Positions 43,894-54,843 of a stretch of DNA of 64,000 nt are shown one piece after another. Within the stretch, counting starts at the first letter, position 1; each line of letters begins with the position of its first letter. Made by a program: the position numbers and the translations under genes. The notes under the pieces are model-generated. The model worked only from the letters and a program-made list of their open reading frames with translations. It was not told the DNA's origin and did not search any database. Source of the stretch: Rhabdophis nuchalis (taxonomy: Eukaryota; Chordata; Lepidosauria; Squamata; Natricidae); contig CM077643.1 of the NCBI GenBank assembly GCA_039707465.1, positions 45,574,605 through 45,638,604 of the forward strand, in the 5' to 3' direction.

Positions 43894-44085
43894 CTCTAGA
43901 GAAGCCCTAATGCTGGGAAAGATGGAAGGAAAGTCAAGAAGGTGACAAGCAGCAAAGTGGATAGATTCAGTTTCAGTGACAATGAGTTGGAAGATCTGAA
44001 AGATCAGATTGGGATAGATCGTTATGGAGAAAATCTACATGGTGACTAAGACCTGATGGCACATAGACAATCAATCAAAAAATCG

Positions 44086-45925
44086 TCAACCAAGATAAAT
44101 TCACACGGGCCATCCTTGGATCCATACTCTCTACCATTGATTGAACCGCACAAAATATAATTGCCATCTGTCGTACAGCCATTCTCTTTTCTCTAGGAAA
44201 GGAATAATCAGTTCTTTCTTCACCTTCATCAATTTCTGGGGATTTGAGCCTATACCAAACTTTAGTCTGCACAGTCACAATTTATTTTTAAGGCATTTTA
44301 ATCAGATTGGAGAAATGGCTTCTAATTGTATTGCTTTGTTTGTTCACACAATAGGGCTGTGGTTTATCCGAATGCAGACTCTGACCTTCTATGTATTCTT
44401 CATTTATTCACAAAAGTTTGCTGTCCTTTTTTCATCTGCAAACAGATTCCAAAACAGAGGAATGAACCGGAATAAATATTAAAAAGCCACATAAAATTCA
44501 ACAGCAGCAACTGTAACGAAATGGAGTAAGAAAATATTGTAATCCTAACTGAGGGGAAAAAATGTTACCAGTGACAACCAGTTAACAGAGAAAGGCCCTT
44601 TCCCACACTTGGAGAGATGAAGTACAAACATCTGAAGTTTGATTCCCCTGATCAACTTCCCCAATCATCTTAGTTGGGGGAGTTTCCTTGGATTTATTTT
44701 CCCCCTTGTTTTTTGAGGTTTATAGAGCTGTATGCATTTCAGCCTCAATATTGATTGAAATCCTCTTGTTCAACCTTTGGAAGAGATGATAGCTAGTTCT
44801 GGAAGATGAAATGCCCATGCCATGCTTCTGAAACAGCAGCTGGCAGGGAGAGACCACATTTTCTCCAAGGGCACGCAGTCTGCTTGGGAATTGCTTTCCA
44901 CCCATCCCATTAGAAGGAACTGCCATTCATTCCAATGATGCCTGAGACCTCCTAGGAAGTTGTGCCCCAGCCTCCCTCAGGAAAGCATCTGGCAAATTCA
45001 GATATGCAAATTCCTCAAGGCTACATTGAGTCATACCTCCCACCCACTCGGCCACCCTTTCTTTTTTTAAGGAAGCCCACAATGCTGTTGGCAGTTCGGA
45101 TGACTCTGGTGCTTCAGAGGCCTGTCATTTGAACCCTGCATTTCTCTTCCCACTTCCAGGCTCACCACTTCAGATGAGCCAGGCCACACAGCACTCAAAG
45201 AGCTGACATCTGTCTACATCTCTAATTGTGTCTTGCGAGCCTGTTAGAGAGGAAGAAGACTCAGGGTTGAAATCCACTTTCTGGGATGGGTAGTTAATCC
45301 ATCACTGTGCCTGTGGTTACACGTTTACAATTTTAAACTGAAGGACTTAAGGACAGGATCTAGCCAAAGCAGAATAAATAATTAAAATACCATTTTTCTC
45401 CATCTAGCTTCATACAGATGCTTTGGACACGAGTTTCCAAATTTCCCAGCCACATGGTTCCCTCCCCAACTCCCCACCCTCCTAAGATGAATGGGGTTAA
45501 TGCCATGACGATATATTCGTAAGCTTTCTTTGCTGATAAACTTAAATAAGTAACACATATTTTCTCCAACTGGATTCAGTCTATATTCTGAGGAATTGAG
45601 GAATGTCTAGACTTATTTTAGAACTGAACCAATGCTATAATAGGCCAATGATTTTGGCTTCGTCTTCCTACTGCCAGCCTTCCTTCCGTAGCTAGGAACG
45701 ATATGGAAAATGAAACAATTTTAGCTGTCTCCTGCCTTTCACCAAAAGGAGCTCCAGAGTCCCTTAGAAAAGATATAATATGTAATGATAATCAACAAGT
45801 ATAATCAACTGCTTGAATATAGTCAGTAAAGAGACAACTACCTTGGTTCCACTGTTAAGCTAGTTTTAGTCTTAGGAATTTTTTTCTAACATTCAGTCAA
45901 AATCTGAGTAAAATACTGTATATTC
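44086..45925. other. no gene recognised
   Basis: Long stretch without recognisable repeats or coding exons. It could hold conserved non-coding elements of the BMP4 neighbourhood, but this cannot be judged from one sequence. Confidence 0.45.
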
Positions 45926-45946
45926 TGTCTGTCTGTCTGTCTGTCT
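45926..45946. repeat. short (CTGT)n run
   Basis: Five CTGT units, followed by degenerate CTAT units. Confidence 0.8.
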
Positions 45947-45989
45947 ATGTACCTATCATTTATCTATCTGGTTCATTTTCTGCCTTCTC

Positions 45990-46128
45990 TTCAGAGTTCA
46001 CTGTGGATCATGAAGGATTTTCCTTCATTTTATGCCCACCTCATGTATTTCCATGACTGAAAACTGACTTGAATCTGGGTCTCCCCAATACTAGCAAAAT
46101 AGTTCAGTCATTCCTCCACACTGGCTCT
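45990..46128 (-). mobile_element. MIR-like CORE-SINE relic
   Basis: The plus strand shows an inverted SINE: TTCATTTTATGCCCACCTCA (tail side), a decayed core and TTGAATCTGGGTCTCCCC followed by CCACACTGGCTCTC (head side). Confidence 0.5.
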
Positions 46129-46249
46129 CCGTGTCCTTCACTTGGAGGTGATAGAAAATAGGTTTTGACTTTCTTCTCTGTAGCACCAGTTCTATGTGCT
46201 CACGTTTCCATCTTCTCAAGAATACTGTTCCCAGTTCCTCCCAGCTTTC

Positions 46250-46393
46250 CTCCAAAGGCTTAGCTTTTGAGTTCCCTGATCACCGTCATTGTTCTTTCTT
46301 TGATCTGTTCCAGGTTGCCTAAATCCTCTTGAACTGTGGTGCCCAGAACAGAACCTTGCTCTTAAGGTGTGGTTTGACTTGGTTTTCATAGAC
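46250..46393 (-). mobile_element. ancient CR1 fragment ending at a hAT
   Basis: TTTGATCTGTTCCAGGTTGC, TGAACTGTGGTGCCCAGAAC and TTAAGGTGTGGTTTGAC match the inverted region of old CR1 elements as at 28745. A hAT inserts at 46394. Confidence 0.5.
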
Positions 46394-46631
46394 CAGGGGT
46401 CAGCAACCCACAGCTCAGGAGCTGCTCTGGCTCCCTGTTACCAGCTGGCTCCACAATTGACAGGGTTAGGGTTAGGGCTTTGGTTAGGACAGGTAGAGGA
46501 AAAAGGATGTCATGCTAGGAGGAGACTCTATCATGGGGGAACTGGACTTCTGGTCAGCTCCAGAATTAAACGGGGAGGATTTCGGTTAGGACTGTTGTGG
46601 CTTTTTGAGTGTTTAAGGTTGCCAACCCCTG
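46394..46631. mobile_element. hAT non-autonomous element
   Basis: Ends CAGGGGTCAGCAACCCAC and AAGGTTGCCAACCCCTG with a perfect 8-bp duplication TCATAGAC (46386-46393 and 46632-46639). The interior has GGAGCTGCTCTGGCTCC and GTGGCTTTTTGAGTG. Non-coding. Confidence 0.88.
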
Positions 46632-46639
46632 TCATAGAC

Positions 46640-47173
46640 TGTTAAGTATACAGTAGTTATGTTTCAGAACTTGACAAAGCCTTACTGCAATGCTGTCACT
46701 GCAGCACTGTTGACTGTCAATGATATTCTGCCTCCTGCTTCTCCTCCAGTGTTGGGTGACTCATATAGTCATATCCTAAATGGAGTGGATATGGCACAAC
46801 ACTGCCGGCCCTGTGACTATGTCAACATCAAAGAGGTTCCAATGTCAGCCTTGCCTGTGTGAGATGTTTCTCACTTTACCAACAAATCAAGACCTGCAAA
46901 AATATGCACGTCCCAGAAAGAGAGAGGAGAGAAAGGCAAAGGAGTGAAAAATAAATGCAGGTTTTAGCCATGCTGAATGTAAATGGAGCTTTACATTATT
47001 TAAGACTGGATCCATGTACTGTGCTAAACTATATCTTATTTGATTTGATTTAAGTTAAAGTGTTGTGTGAACCCAATCACTGAGTCCTGTAAATTAAAAT
47101 GCATGGCTTTGTATGTTTGTTAATGTAGCCAATAAGCTATGGTTGAGCAGATTATGGCTTAGCATAATGTATG
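46640..47173. other. no gene recognised
   Basis: No supported feature. Confidence 0.45.
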
Positions 47174-47181
47174 GCATAGGT

Positions 47182-47553
47182 CAGTGATGGCGAACCTATG
47201 GCACGGGTGCCACAGGTGGCACGTGAAACCATTTCTTAGGGCATGTGAGGCGTTGCCCTATCAGCTCCAGCATGCTTGTGTTCTCTGGCCAGCTGATTTA
47301 GGCCTTCTTTTGAGGCCGTTTTTCTCCATCTGGAGGCTTCAGGGAAGCTCCTGAAGCCTCTGGAGGTGGGAGGGAGGTTGTTTTCACCCTCCCCAGACTC
47401 CTAGAAAGCCTCTGGAGCCTGGGGAGGGTGAAAAAAGTGTGTCAAAAGCAGGGGGTCACGCACATTGCATTATGGGTGTGGCACGTCTATGCATGACCCC
47501 CCTGCGCTCCCCCCGCTTTTGGCATGCGAGCCAAAAAATGTTAGCCATCACTG
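47182..47553. mobile_element. hAT non-autonomous element
   Basis: Ends CAGTGATGGCGAACCTATGG and TGTTAGCCATCACTG with a perfect 8-bp duplication GCATAGGT (47174-47181 and 47554-47561). The interior has GGAGGCTTCAGG/CCTGAAGCCTCC palindromes. Non-coding. Confidence 0.9.
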
Positions 47554-47587
47554 GCATAGGTGTTTGTCAGTCTTTCTTGATCTGAGA

Positions 47588-47705
47588 TAGAATCAGGGAG
47601 TTGGAAAGGTTCTAAGAGGTGATCAAGTCCAATCTACTGCACACTGCAGAATTCACACCACTATTCCTGACCATCTATGTTCGAAAACCTCCAGTGAAGG
47701 AGAAG
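47588..47705 (-). mobile_element. old CR1 3' end fragment
   Basis: Plus strand AGAATCAGGGAGTTGGAAAG, then GGTGATCAAGTCCAATC and AAAACCTCCAGTGAAGG: the inverted CR1 3' terminus. Confidence 0.55.
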
Positions 47706-47875
47706 AAATCACATGGAAACTGAATTCAGACATAGTAGTACTTTAAATGGAGAGCCATGATGTTGGCTGATTTACTTCATTATTCAATCCTTACCCAAAT
47801 GCTTGGGAAATATAAAGGTAGCATCCAACTAGGTATGAGATGCAACAGCGCTGTTGTGTGTAGTTGGGCTGTTGT

Positions 47876-50036
47876 AATTGTAAGAGACGCCTAGAGAGTA
47901 GGTGGAAGAGACGCCGCAAGAGATGCCTAGAGAGTAGGTGGAGATGTTCTCGATCCGAAGCTGACCGAACACTAGTGAGAGACCATATTAGGGCTTACTT
48001 AGTGGCGGTAAGAGTGGCCAAACGTGAGTATTGTGCCACCCTTATCACGTCCGCGGAAAACCGCCCTGCTGCCCTGTTTGGGGTGACTCGCTCCCTCCTT
48101 CACTTGAGGCCGCGGGAAGCCCCTTTGCAGGGTCGAGCAGAGGAATTTGGAGTGTTTCTGCAGGACAAAATCACTCAGATTCGGAACGAGTTGCCCTCCA
48201 CTGAAAGTGATCCAGTCGAAGTGTCTGGTGCTGGTCTTGAGATAACACCTTGGGAGGAGTTTGACTTTGTCACTACTGAGGATATGGACAGGTTGCGGAG
48301 GAACCTTAGAGCCACCACATGTTTATTGGACCCGTGCCCCTCTTGGCTTGTACTGGCATCCTGGGAGGTAACACGAGGCTGGCTCCAGGGCATTGTGAAT
48401 TCATCTCTGAGTGAGGGGTACTTGCCCACCATTTTGAAAGAGGCGGTGGTGAGGCCCCTCCTCAAGAAGCCATCCCTGGACCCAGCATTATTAGAGAACT
48501 ATCGTCCCGTCTCCAACCTTCACTTTTTAGTGAAGGTTGTTGAGAGTGTGGTGGCTCAACAGTTTCCCCGACACCTGGAGGAAGTTGATTATCTAGACCC
48601 GCGCCAGTCCGGCTTCCGGCCCTGTCACAGCACCGAGATGGCATTGGTCACATTGGTTGATGATCTCTGGAGGGCACGGGATAGAGGTTGCTCCTCTATC
48701 CTGGTCCTATTAGACCTCTCAGCGGCTTTTGATACCATCGACCATGGTATCTTATTGCACCGATTGGGGGGGTTGGGGCTGAGAGGTACCGTTTTACGGT
48801 GATTCTCGTCCTACCTCTCTGGTCAGTCACAATGGGTGTTGGCAGGAGGGCAGAGGTCGTCCCCGAGGCCCCTCATATGTGGGGTCCCTCAGGGGTCGGT
48901 CCTCTCACCACTTCTGTTCAACACCTACATGAAGCCGCTGGGTGAGATCATCCGTGGTTTTGGGGTGGAATACCATCTGTACGCTGATGACACCCAGCTG
49001 TACATATCCACCCCAAACCACCCCAACGATGCCGTCGAGGTGCTGTCCCGGTGTCTGGAGGCCGTACGGGTCTGGATGGGTAGTAACAAACTCAAACTCA
49101 AACTCAACCCGTCCAAGACCGAGTGGCTGTGGTTTCCGGCACCCCGGTTCAGCCAGATAAGTCCAACACTGGCCATTGGGGGTGAACAACTGGCCCCCGT
49201 GGAGAGGGCGCACAACTTGGGCGTCCTCCTGGATTCCCGGCTGTCAATGGAGGACCATGTGGCAACCGTGGCCAGGGGGGCGTTTTATCAGGTACGCCTG
49301 ATATGCCAGTTGCGCCCCTTACTGGACCGGGGGGCCCTTCGCACAGTCACTCAAGCGCTTGTGACATCCCGGCTGGATTACTGTAACGCTCTCTACATGG
49401 GGCTCCCCTTGAGGTGCACTCGAAAGCTACAGTTAGTGCAGAATGCGGCCGTTATGGGTGCCTCAAGGCAAGCCCACGTAACACCTCTCTTGCGCGAGCT
49501 GCACTGGCTGCCTGTGGCCTTTCGAGTGCGCTTCAAGGTGTTGATTACCATCTTTAAATCACTCCATGGCTCGGGGCCTAGCTATATACGAGACCGCATC
49601 CTGCCCCATACATCCGTTCGTCCGATCCGCTCCCACAGAGAGGGTCTTCTCCGGGTGCCGTCGACTGGGCAATGCCGGTTGGCGACACTCAGGGGAAGGG
49701 CCTTCTCTGTGGCGGGCCCGGCCCTCTGGAACGACCTACCCCCCGACCTTCGCACTACCTCGGACCTCCGCCTCTTTCGCCAACGTCTTAAGACGCATTT
49801 ATTCCGACAAGCTGGCCTAGGATAGCCCCATGTTTCTGACTTTTTATACATAAATTATAATTTGGTAGGGTTTTTAAATATGGGTTTTAGCATGGGTTTA
49901 AATAATTTAATATATTTTAATTGATGTATATTGTATTTATTGTGGTTTTAAATAATGCCTGTGCGCCGCCCTGGATCCTAACAAGGAGAAGGGCGGGGTA
50001 TAAATTCGAATAAATAAATAAATAAATAAATAAAAT
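47876..50036 (+). mobile_element. L2-clade LINE, 5'-truncated, one stop codon
   Basis: Starts in the linker between endonuclease and RT; a segment with CCTAGAGAGTAGGTGGA is repeated at the 5' junction (47886 and 47924). Codons run from 47864 to a TGA at 48800-48802, where relatives have a tryptophan, and continue in the same frame to 49825. Motifs [27 protein letters not shown] and [10 protein letters not shown] are present. The 3' UTR ends GGGCGGGGTATAAATTCG with (AAAT)n. Confidence 0.92.
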
Positions 50037-50582
50037 AAAAGTTGCTCCAAATTTAACCAATCCAAAATCTTTCTAGCTACTCATAATAATATTTAATAAT
50101 ATTTTATTTATAAACTGCCTCCTCTCCCCAAAGGGACTCGGAGAGGTGCACAGGGAAAAATTAAAAATACCAATATAAAATACATAAATAGATAGATAAA
50201 ATACGGATTAAACCAGATTATCCCTGCGCTAAAATCCCCTATCTTAAAATACACTAAAATCCCCTAAAACCCTATTAAAAGACGGAAGACTAACCTAGGC
50301 TGGCCAAGCAGAAAAAGTGTGTTTTTAATTTTTGACGGAAGGAGCGGAGGTCCGTAGTTGTTCTGATCTCGGGGGGAAGGTAGTTCCAGAGGGCTGGGCC
50401 CGCCACAGAGAAGGCCCTTCCCCTGGGTGTCGCCCGCTGGCATAGCCTAGTGGACGGCACCCGGAGAAGTCCCTCTCTGTGGGAGTGAATCGGCCGCAGG
50501 GATGTATGAGGCAGGATCCGATCCCGCAGATAACTAGGTCCCGTGCCATGGAGCGCTTTAAAGATGGTGACTAACACCTTGA

Positions 50583-53500
50583 ACCTTCAAGGGTGGGGGG
50601 GGAAAATAGTCCTGGGAGGAAATGGCAAATGAGTGGGCCGGCCGGCGGAAGAGGAGTAACGGAGGGAGGGGAAGGGGGGTGTCGTTTCCACTGAGGCATT
50701 TTCCATCGATCTGGTCTTAGGGAGGGGCAGGGGCGGTGGGAGGCGGAATAGGCGTCATCGGTTGGAAGACCGTGGCCGCTGGACACAGGCGGTCACGCGC
50801 TCCAACTCTCCGTCCTCCCATCGCAGACTAGGTGGGCAGGATTCACAGACCCGGGGCCCGAAGCTGATGTTATGCAACGCCAGGTCCGTGGTTCAGAAAG
50901 CCCCCCTCATCTGTGACCTTGTGTCAGAGGGGGACCCGGACCTGGTGGGTATAACGGAAACCTGGTTGGGCCATGAAGGGGGTATACCCCTCGTGGACAT
51001 CTGCCCACCAGGTTACCGCGCCTTCCATCAGCCTAGGGCCCTAGGGAGGGGTGGGGGGGTGGCGATTATCGTAAAGGAAGGTCTTGAGCCGAAGGAGACC
51101 ACGGTCCCCCAGACAACCGGGTGTGAATCTCTCTGCGTGAGATGGGGCCTAGGGAGGCAGTTGGGCGTGTTAGTTGTATACCTGGCTCCTCGCTATGCAA
51201 CAACAGCCCTGCCCGAGCTCCTAGAGGTGATAGCCGAGGCGGCGGTTGAGACCCCCAGACTGGTAGTCATGGGGGACTTTAACTTGCCGTCGGCGGGCGA
51301 AGCCTCTGGAGCAGCTCGGGAGTTCATGGCCTCCATGACGGCCATGGACCTGACCCAGGTAGTTTTAGGTCCCACTCACGAGGGGGGAAACACGCTGGAT
51401 CTCATCTTTGTCTCGGGACAGTGGAGTTGCGATCTGGGAATAGGGGACTTAGTCATCACTCCCTTGTCATGGACAGATCACGCTCTCCTCCGGCTGGACT
51501 TTCCAATCGCTCCACCTCACCGCGGGGAGGCGGAACCGGACACTCCTAGATGGTTCCGCCCCAGGCTTCTAATGGACCCGGAAAGGTTCCAGAGGGAGCT
51601 TGGGCCAATTCCTGTGATCCTGCCCCGCGACTCGACTGAGGACCTAGTGGCCGCATGGTTAAGTGCGGCCACGGGGGCCTTGGACCGAGTCGCGCCCTTG
51701 CGGCCTCTCTTGCGGCGACGAATCACCCAGGCTCCCTGGTTTACTGAGGAGCTTCGGGGGATGAAACGCCACAAGAGACGCCTAGAGAGCAGATGGAGAT
51801 CCTCTCGCTCCGAAGCCGACCGAACACTAGTGAGAACCCATATTAGGGCTTACTTAGTGGCGATAAGGGTGGCCAAACGTGAGTATTGTGCCACCCTAAT
51901 TGCATCCGCAGATAACCGCCCTGCCGCCCTGTTTGGGGTGACTCGCTCCCTCCTTCACCAGAGGCCGCGGGAAGCCCCTCTACAAGGGCGAGCAGAGGAA
52001 TTTGGGATTTATCTGCAGGAGAAAATCACTCGGATTCGGAATGAGCTACCCTCCATCGACAGTGGTCCTGTGGGACTGTCCGAGGCTAGTCTTGAGGTTC
52101 CTGCTTGGGAGGAGTTTGACTTTGTTACCACCGAGGATATGGACAGGCTGTCAAGGAAACTTAGAGCGACCACATGTTCATTGGACCCGTGTCCCTCCTG
52201 GCTTGTACTGGCATCCTGGGAGACGACACGAGGCTGGCTCCAGGGCATTGTCAACGCATCTTTGAGTGAGGGGTCCTTGCCTGCCGTCTTGAAAGAGGCG
52301 GTAGTGAGGCCCCTCCTCAAGAAGCCGTCCCTGGACCCAGCTTTACTAGAGAACTATCGTCCAGTCTCCAACCTTCACTTTTTGGTGAAGGTTGTTGAGA
52401 GTGTGGTAGCCCAACAGTTTCCACAACACCTGGAGGAAGTTGATTATCTAGACCCGCGCCAGTCCGGCTTCCGACCCGGTCACAGTACCGAGACGGCATT
52501 GGTCCCGTTGGTTGATGATCTCTGGAGGGCGCGGGATAGAGGGTATTCCTCTATCCTAGTCCTATTAGACCTCTCGGCGGCTTTTGATACCATCGACCAT
52601 GGTATCCTATTGCACCGACTGGGGGGGTTGGGGCTGGGAGGCACCGTTTTGCGGTGGTTCTCATCCTACCTCTCTGGTCGGTCGCAATATGTGTTGACGG
52701 GAGGGCAGAGGTCGACCTCGAGACCCCTCTTATGTGGGGTTCCTCAGGGGTCGGTCCTCTCGCCCCTCCTGTTTAACACATATATGAAGCCGCTGGGTGA
52801 GATCATCCGTGGTTTTGGGGTGGAGTACCATCTGTACGCTGACGACACCCAGCTGTACATATCCACCCCAGACCACCCCAACGATGCCGCCGAAGTGCTG
52901 TCCCGGTGTTTGGAAGCCGTACGGATCTGGATGGGTGGTAACAAACTCAAGCTCAACCCTGCCAAGACTGAGTGGCTGTGGTTTCCGGCACCCCGGTTCA
53001 GCCAGATTACTCCAACTCTGGCCATTGGGGGCGAAACACTGGCCCCCGTGGAGAGGGCGCGCAATTTGGGTGTCCTCCTGGATTCCCGGCTGTCCTTGGA
53101 GGACCATGTGATGGCCGTGGCCAGGGGGGCGTTTCATCAGGTACGCCTGATGCGCCAATTGCACCCCTTACTGGACCGGGCTGCCCTTTGCACAGTCACT
53201 CAAGCTCTCGTGACGTCCCGTCTCGACTACTGTAATGCTCTCTACATGGGGCTTCCCTTGAGGTGCACTCGAAAGCTACAGCTAGTCCAAAACGCAGCCG
53301 CGCGGGTAATTACGGGAGCCACCAGAAGCTCCCATATAACACTAATCCTGCGCGAGCTGCATTGGCTTCCTGTGGTCTTTCGGGTGCGCTTCAAGGTTCT
53401 GACGACCATCTTTAAAGCGCTCCATGGCTCGGGGCCTAGTTATATGCGAGACCGTCTCCTGCCCCATACATCCCTTAGACCGATCCGCTCCCACAGAGAG

Positions 53501-53887
53501 GGCCTTCTCAGGGTGCCGTCGGCCGGACAATGCCGACTGGCGACACCCAGGGGAAGAGCCTTCTCTGTGGCGGGCCCTGCCCTTTGGAACGACCTACCCC
53601 CTGAACTCCGGACCATCACCGACCTCCGCCTCTTCCGCAAATGTTTAAAGACATATTTTTTCCATCAAGCCGGCCTAGCCTAACCTCCCATGGGGACTTT
53701 TAGAAAAGTTTTAAATTGGGTTTTTAATAATTGGTTTTTAGCACAGGATTGGGGATTATTTAATATATATTTTAAATTATTTGTCTATCTTCTATTGTGT
53801 ATGTTTTTTAAATTTCCTGTGCGCCGCCCTGGGTCCTCTGTGGAGAAGGGCGGGATATAAATGTAATAAAATGGAAAAAAAAAAAAA
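50583..53887 (+). mobile_element. L2-clade LINE, apparently full length and intact
   Basis: About 3.3 kb. It has a G-rich 5' UTR from about 50583, a long open frame ending at 53683, the family 3' UTR with GCGCCGCCCTGGGTCC and GGGCGGGATATAAATG, and an A-rich tail with A13 at 53876-53888. It sits inside an inverted L2 3' end. Length, uninterrupted frame and intact tail make it the youngest-looking LINE here. Confidence 0.93.
50867..53683 (+). CDS. L2 endonuclease-reverse transcriptase polyprotein
   Basis: 938 codons from the first in-frame ATG. The frame itself is open from 50660, with no earlier ATG, so non-AUG or reinitiated starts are possible. The N-terminal apurinic-type endonuclease shows NARSV, ITETWLG, VMGDFNLPSAG, LDLIFVSG and TDHALLRLDF (S replaced by T in the usual SDH). 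The central reverse transcriptase shows [50 protein letters not shown] and the catalytic YADD. The C-terminal part has RLDYCNALYMGLPL and [11 protein letters not shown]. The protein would nick DNA and copy its own RNA at the nick. No stop or frameshift is seen, so it may be competent. Confidence 0.9.
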   Translation: MLCNARSVVQKAPLICDLVSEGDPDLVGITETWLGHEGGIPLVDICPPGYRAFHQPRALGRGGGVAIIVKEGLEPKETTVPQTTGCESLCVRWGLGRQLGVLVVYLAPRYATTALPELLEVIAEAAVETPRLVVMGDFNLPSAGEASGAAREFMASMTAMDLTQVVLGPTHEGGNTLDLIFVSGQWSCDLGIGDLVITPLSWTDHALLRLDFPIAPPHRGEAEPDTPRWFRPRLLMDPERFQRELGPIPVILPRDSTEDLVAAWLSAATGALDRVAPLRPLLRRRITQAPWFTEELRGMKRHKRRLESRWRSSRSEADRTLVRTHIRAYLVAIRVAKREYCATLIASADNRPAALFGVTRSLLHQRPREAPLQGRAEEFGIYLQEKITRIRNELPSIDSGPVGLSEASLEVPAWEEFDFVTTEDMDRLSRKLRATTCSLDPCPSWLVLASWETTRGWLQGIVNASLSEGSLPAVLKEAVVRPLLKKPSLDPALLENYRPVSNLHFLVKVVESVVAQQFPQHLEEVDYLDPRQSGFRPGHSTETALVPLVDDLWRARDRGYSSILVLLDLSAAFDTIDHGILLHRLGGLGLGGTVLRWFSSYLSGRSQYVLTGGQRSTSRPLLCGVPQGSVLSPLLFNTYMKPLGEIIRGFGVEYHLYADDTQLYISTPDHPNDAAEVLSRCLEAVRIWMGGNKLKLNPAKTEWLWFPAPRFSQITPTLAIGGETLAPVERARNLGVLLDSRLSLEDHVMAVARGAFHQVRLMRQLHPLLDRAALCTVTQALVTSRLDYCNALYMGLPLRCTRKLQLVQNAAARVITGATRSSHITLILRELHWLPVVFRVRFKVLTTIFKALHGSGPSYMRDRLLPHTSLRPIRSHREGLLRVPSAGQCRLATPRGRAFSVAGPALWNDLPPELRTITDLRLFRKCLKTYFFHQAGLA

Positions 53888-54387
53888 GCGCACCCGAAAG
53901 ATGACAGGCAGCCAATGCAGCTCGCGCAAGAGCGGTGTTATGTGGGTAAACCTTGAGGTTCCCATTATTGCTCGCGCGTCTGCATTCTGGACAAGCTGAA
54001 GTCTTCGGGTGCACCTCAAGGGGAGCCCCATGTAGAGAGAATTGCAGTAGTCCAGTCGGGATGTCACGAGGGCATGACTGACTGTGCAAAGGGCATCCCG
54101 TATTGCATCAAGTGCTCCAATAACAATTGGGTATCATTGTTGAGGACTTCCATTCATTTGCAACCTCTATTTGCACAACTCATTGGTTTGTAATCTTTTC
54201 CATTTTCTTGTGTCCTAGAATTGTTATATCAATAAACCAATCTTTGGTGACTATTGTGATTAGTCACACAATCTGGCAGCTATTTAGACTGGATTTGGCA
54301 TTTTTGTCCAACTATCAAGTTCTTTCCAAGGACCTGGGATAGGCAGAGGCTGTGGTTTAATACTTTAAAAGTATTGCAGGATGTAAG

Positions 54388-54843
54388 CTGTCCTGGTTAC
54401 TTTAGAGACCGCCTCCTACCACATTCCTCCCTTCGACCTGTCTGCTCCCACAGAGTTGGCCTTCTCAGGGTACCGTCAGCCAGTCAATGCCGACTGGCGA
54501 CTCCCAGGGGACGAGCCTTCTCTGTGGCGGGTCCGACACTCTGGAACGACCTTCCCCCCGATATCCGTACCATCACGGACCTATGCCTCTTCCGTCGGAT
54601 GGTAAAAACACATTTCTTTCATCTAGCCGGCCTGACATAGATTAGGGAATATTTTAATTCGATATTTATTGGTTTTAATTATTTATTCAAATTTTAGCAC
54701 AGATTTAATAATTTAATTGTTTTTTATATTTTGTATATTGTGGGGTTTTTATCTTTCTGTGCACCGCCCTGAGTCCCTTTTAGGTGAAATAGGGCAGTAT
54801 ATAAATCGAATAAATAAAAATAATAAAAATAATAATAAAGTAA
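54388..54843 (+). mobile_element. L2-clade LINE, 3' end fragment
   Basis: Encodes RDRLLPHSSLRPVCSHRVGL to FHLAGLT, open to 54640. The 3' UTR follows, with CACCGCCCTGAGTCCC and an (AATAAA)n tail. Same subfamily as the outer copy ending at 35398. Confidence 0.86.

Larger units (their letters stand above)
43125..44085 (+). mobile_element. Bov-B/RTE LINE relic split by two hATs
   Basis: Plus-strand fragments of the RTE C-terminal region: EVVGSFCHLGLTINCKEIS, AAMKALEKIFRYY, YFGYIMQRPGSLE and, after the hAT pair, NAGKDGRK-type and ELEDLKDQIGIDR segments. It ends with GGTGACTAAGACCTGATGGC. Frames are badly broken. The host site of the hATs is the codons for Ser-Leu-Glu-Lys, CTCTAGAGAAG. Confidence 0.65.
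50083..54100 (-). mobile_element. L2-clade LINE 3' end, split by a full-length L2
   Basis: Inverted copy in two pieces, 50083-50582 and 53888-54100. The break falls between CACCTTGAA and GCGCACCCG, which are contiguous in the other inverted L2 copies (for example 57810-57824). Coding remnants [17 protein letters not shown] and the [18 protein letters not shown] region are readable. 5'-truncated at about 54100. Confidence 0.88.

Noticed and set aside
44141..44482. 113-codon open frame in the repeat-free stretch
   Set aside because: No recognised domain, AT-rich codons and no flanking splice signals of note. Indistinguishable from chance.
46468..46479. Two TTAGGG units resembling telomeric repeat
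   Set aside because: Only two units plus a degenerate one, inside a hAT element; not an interstitial telomere array.
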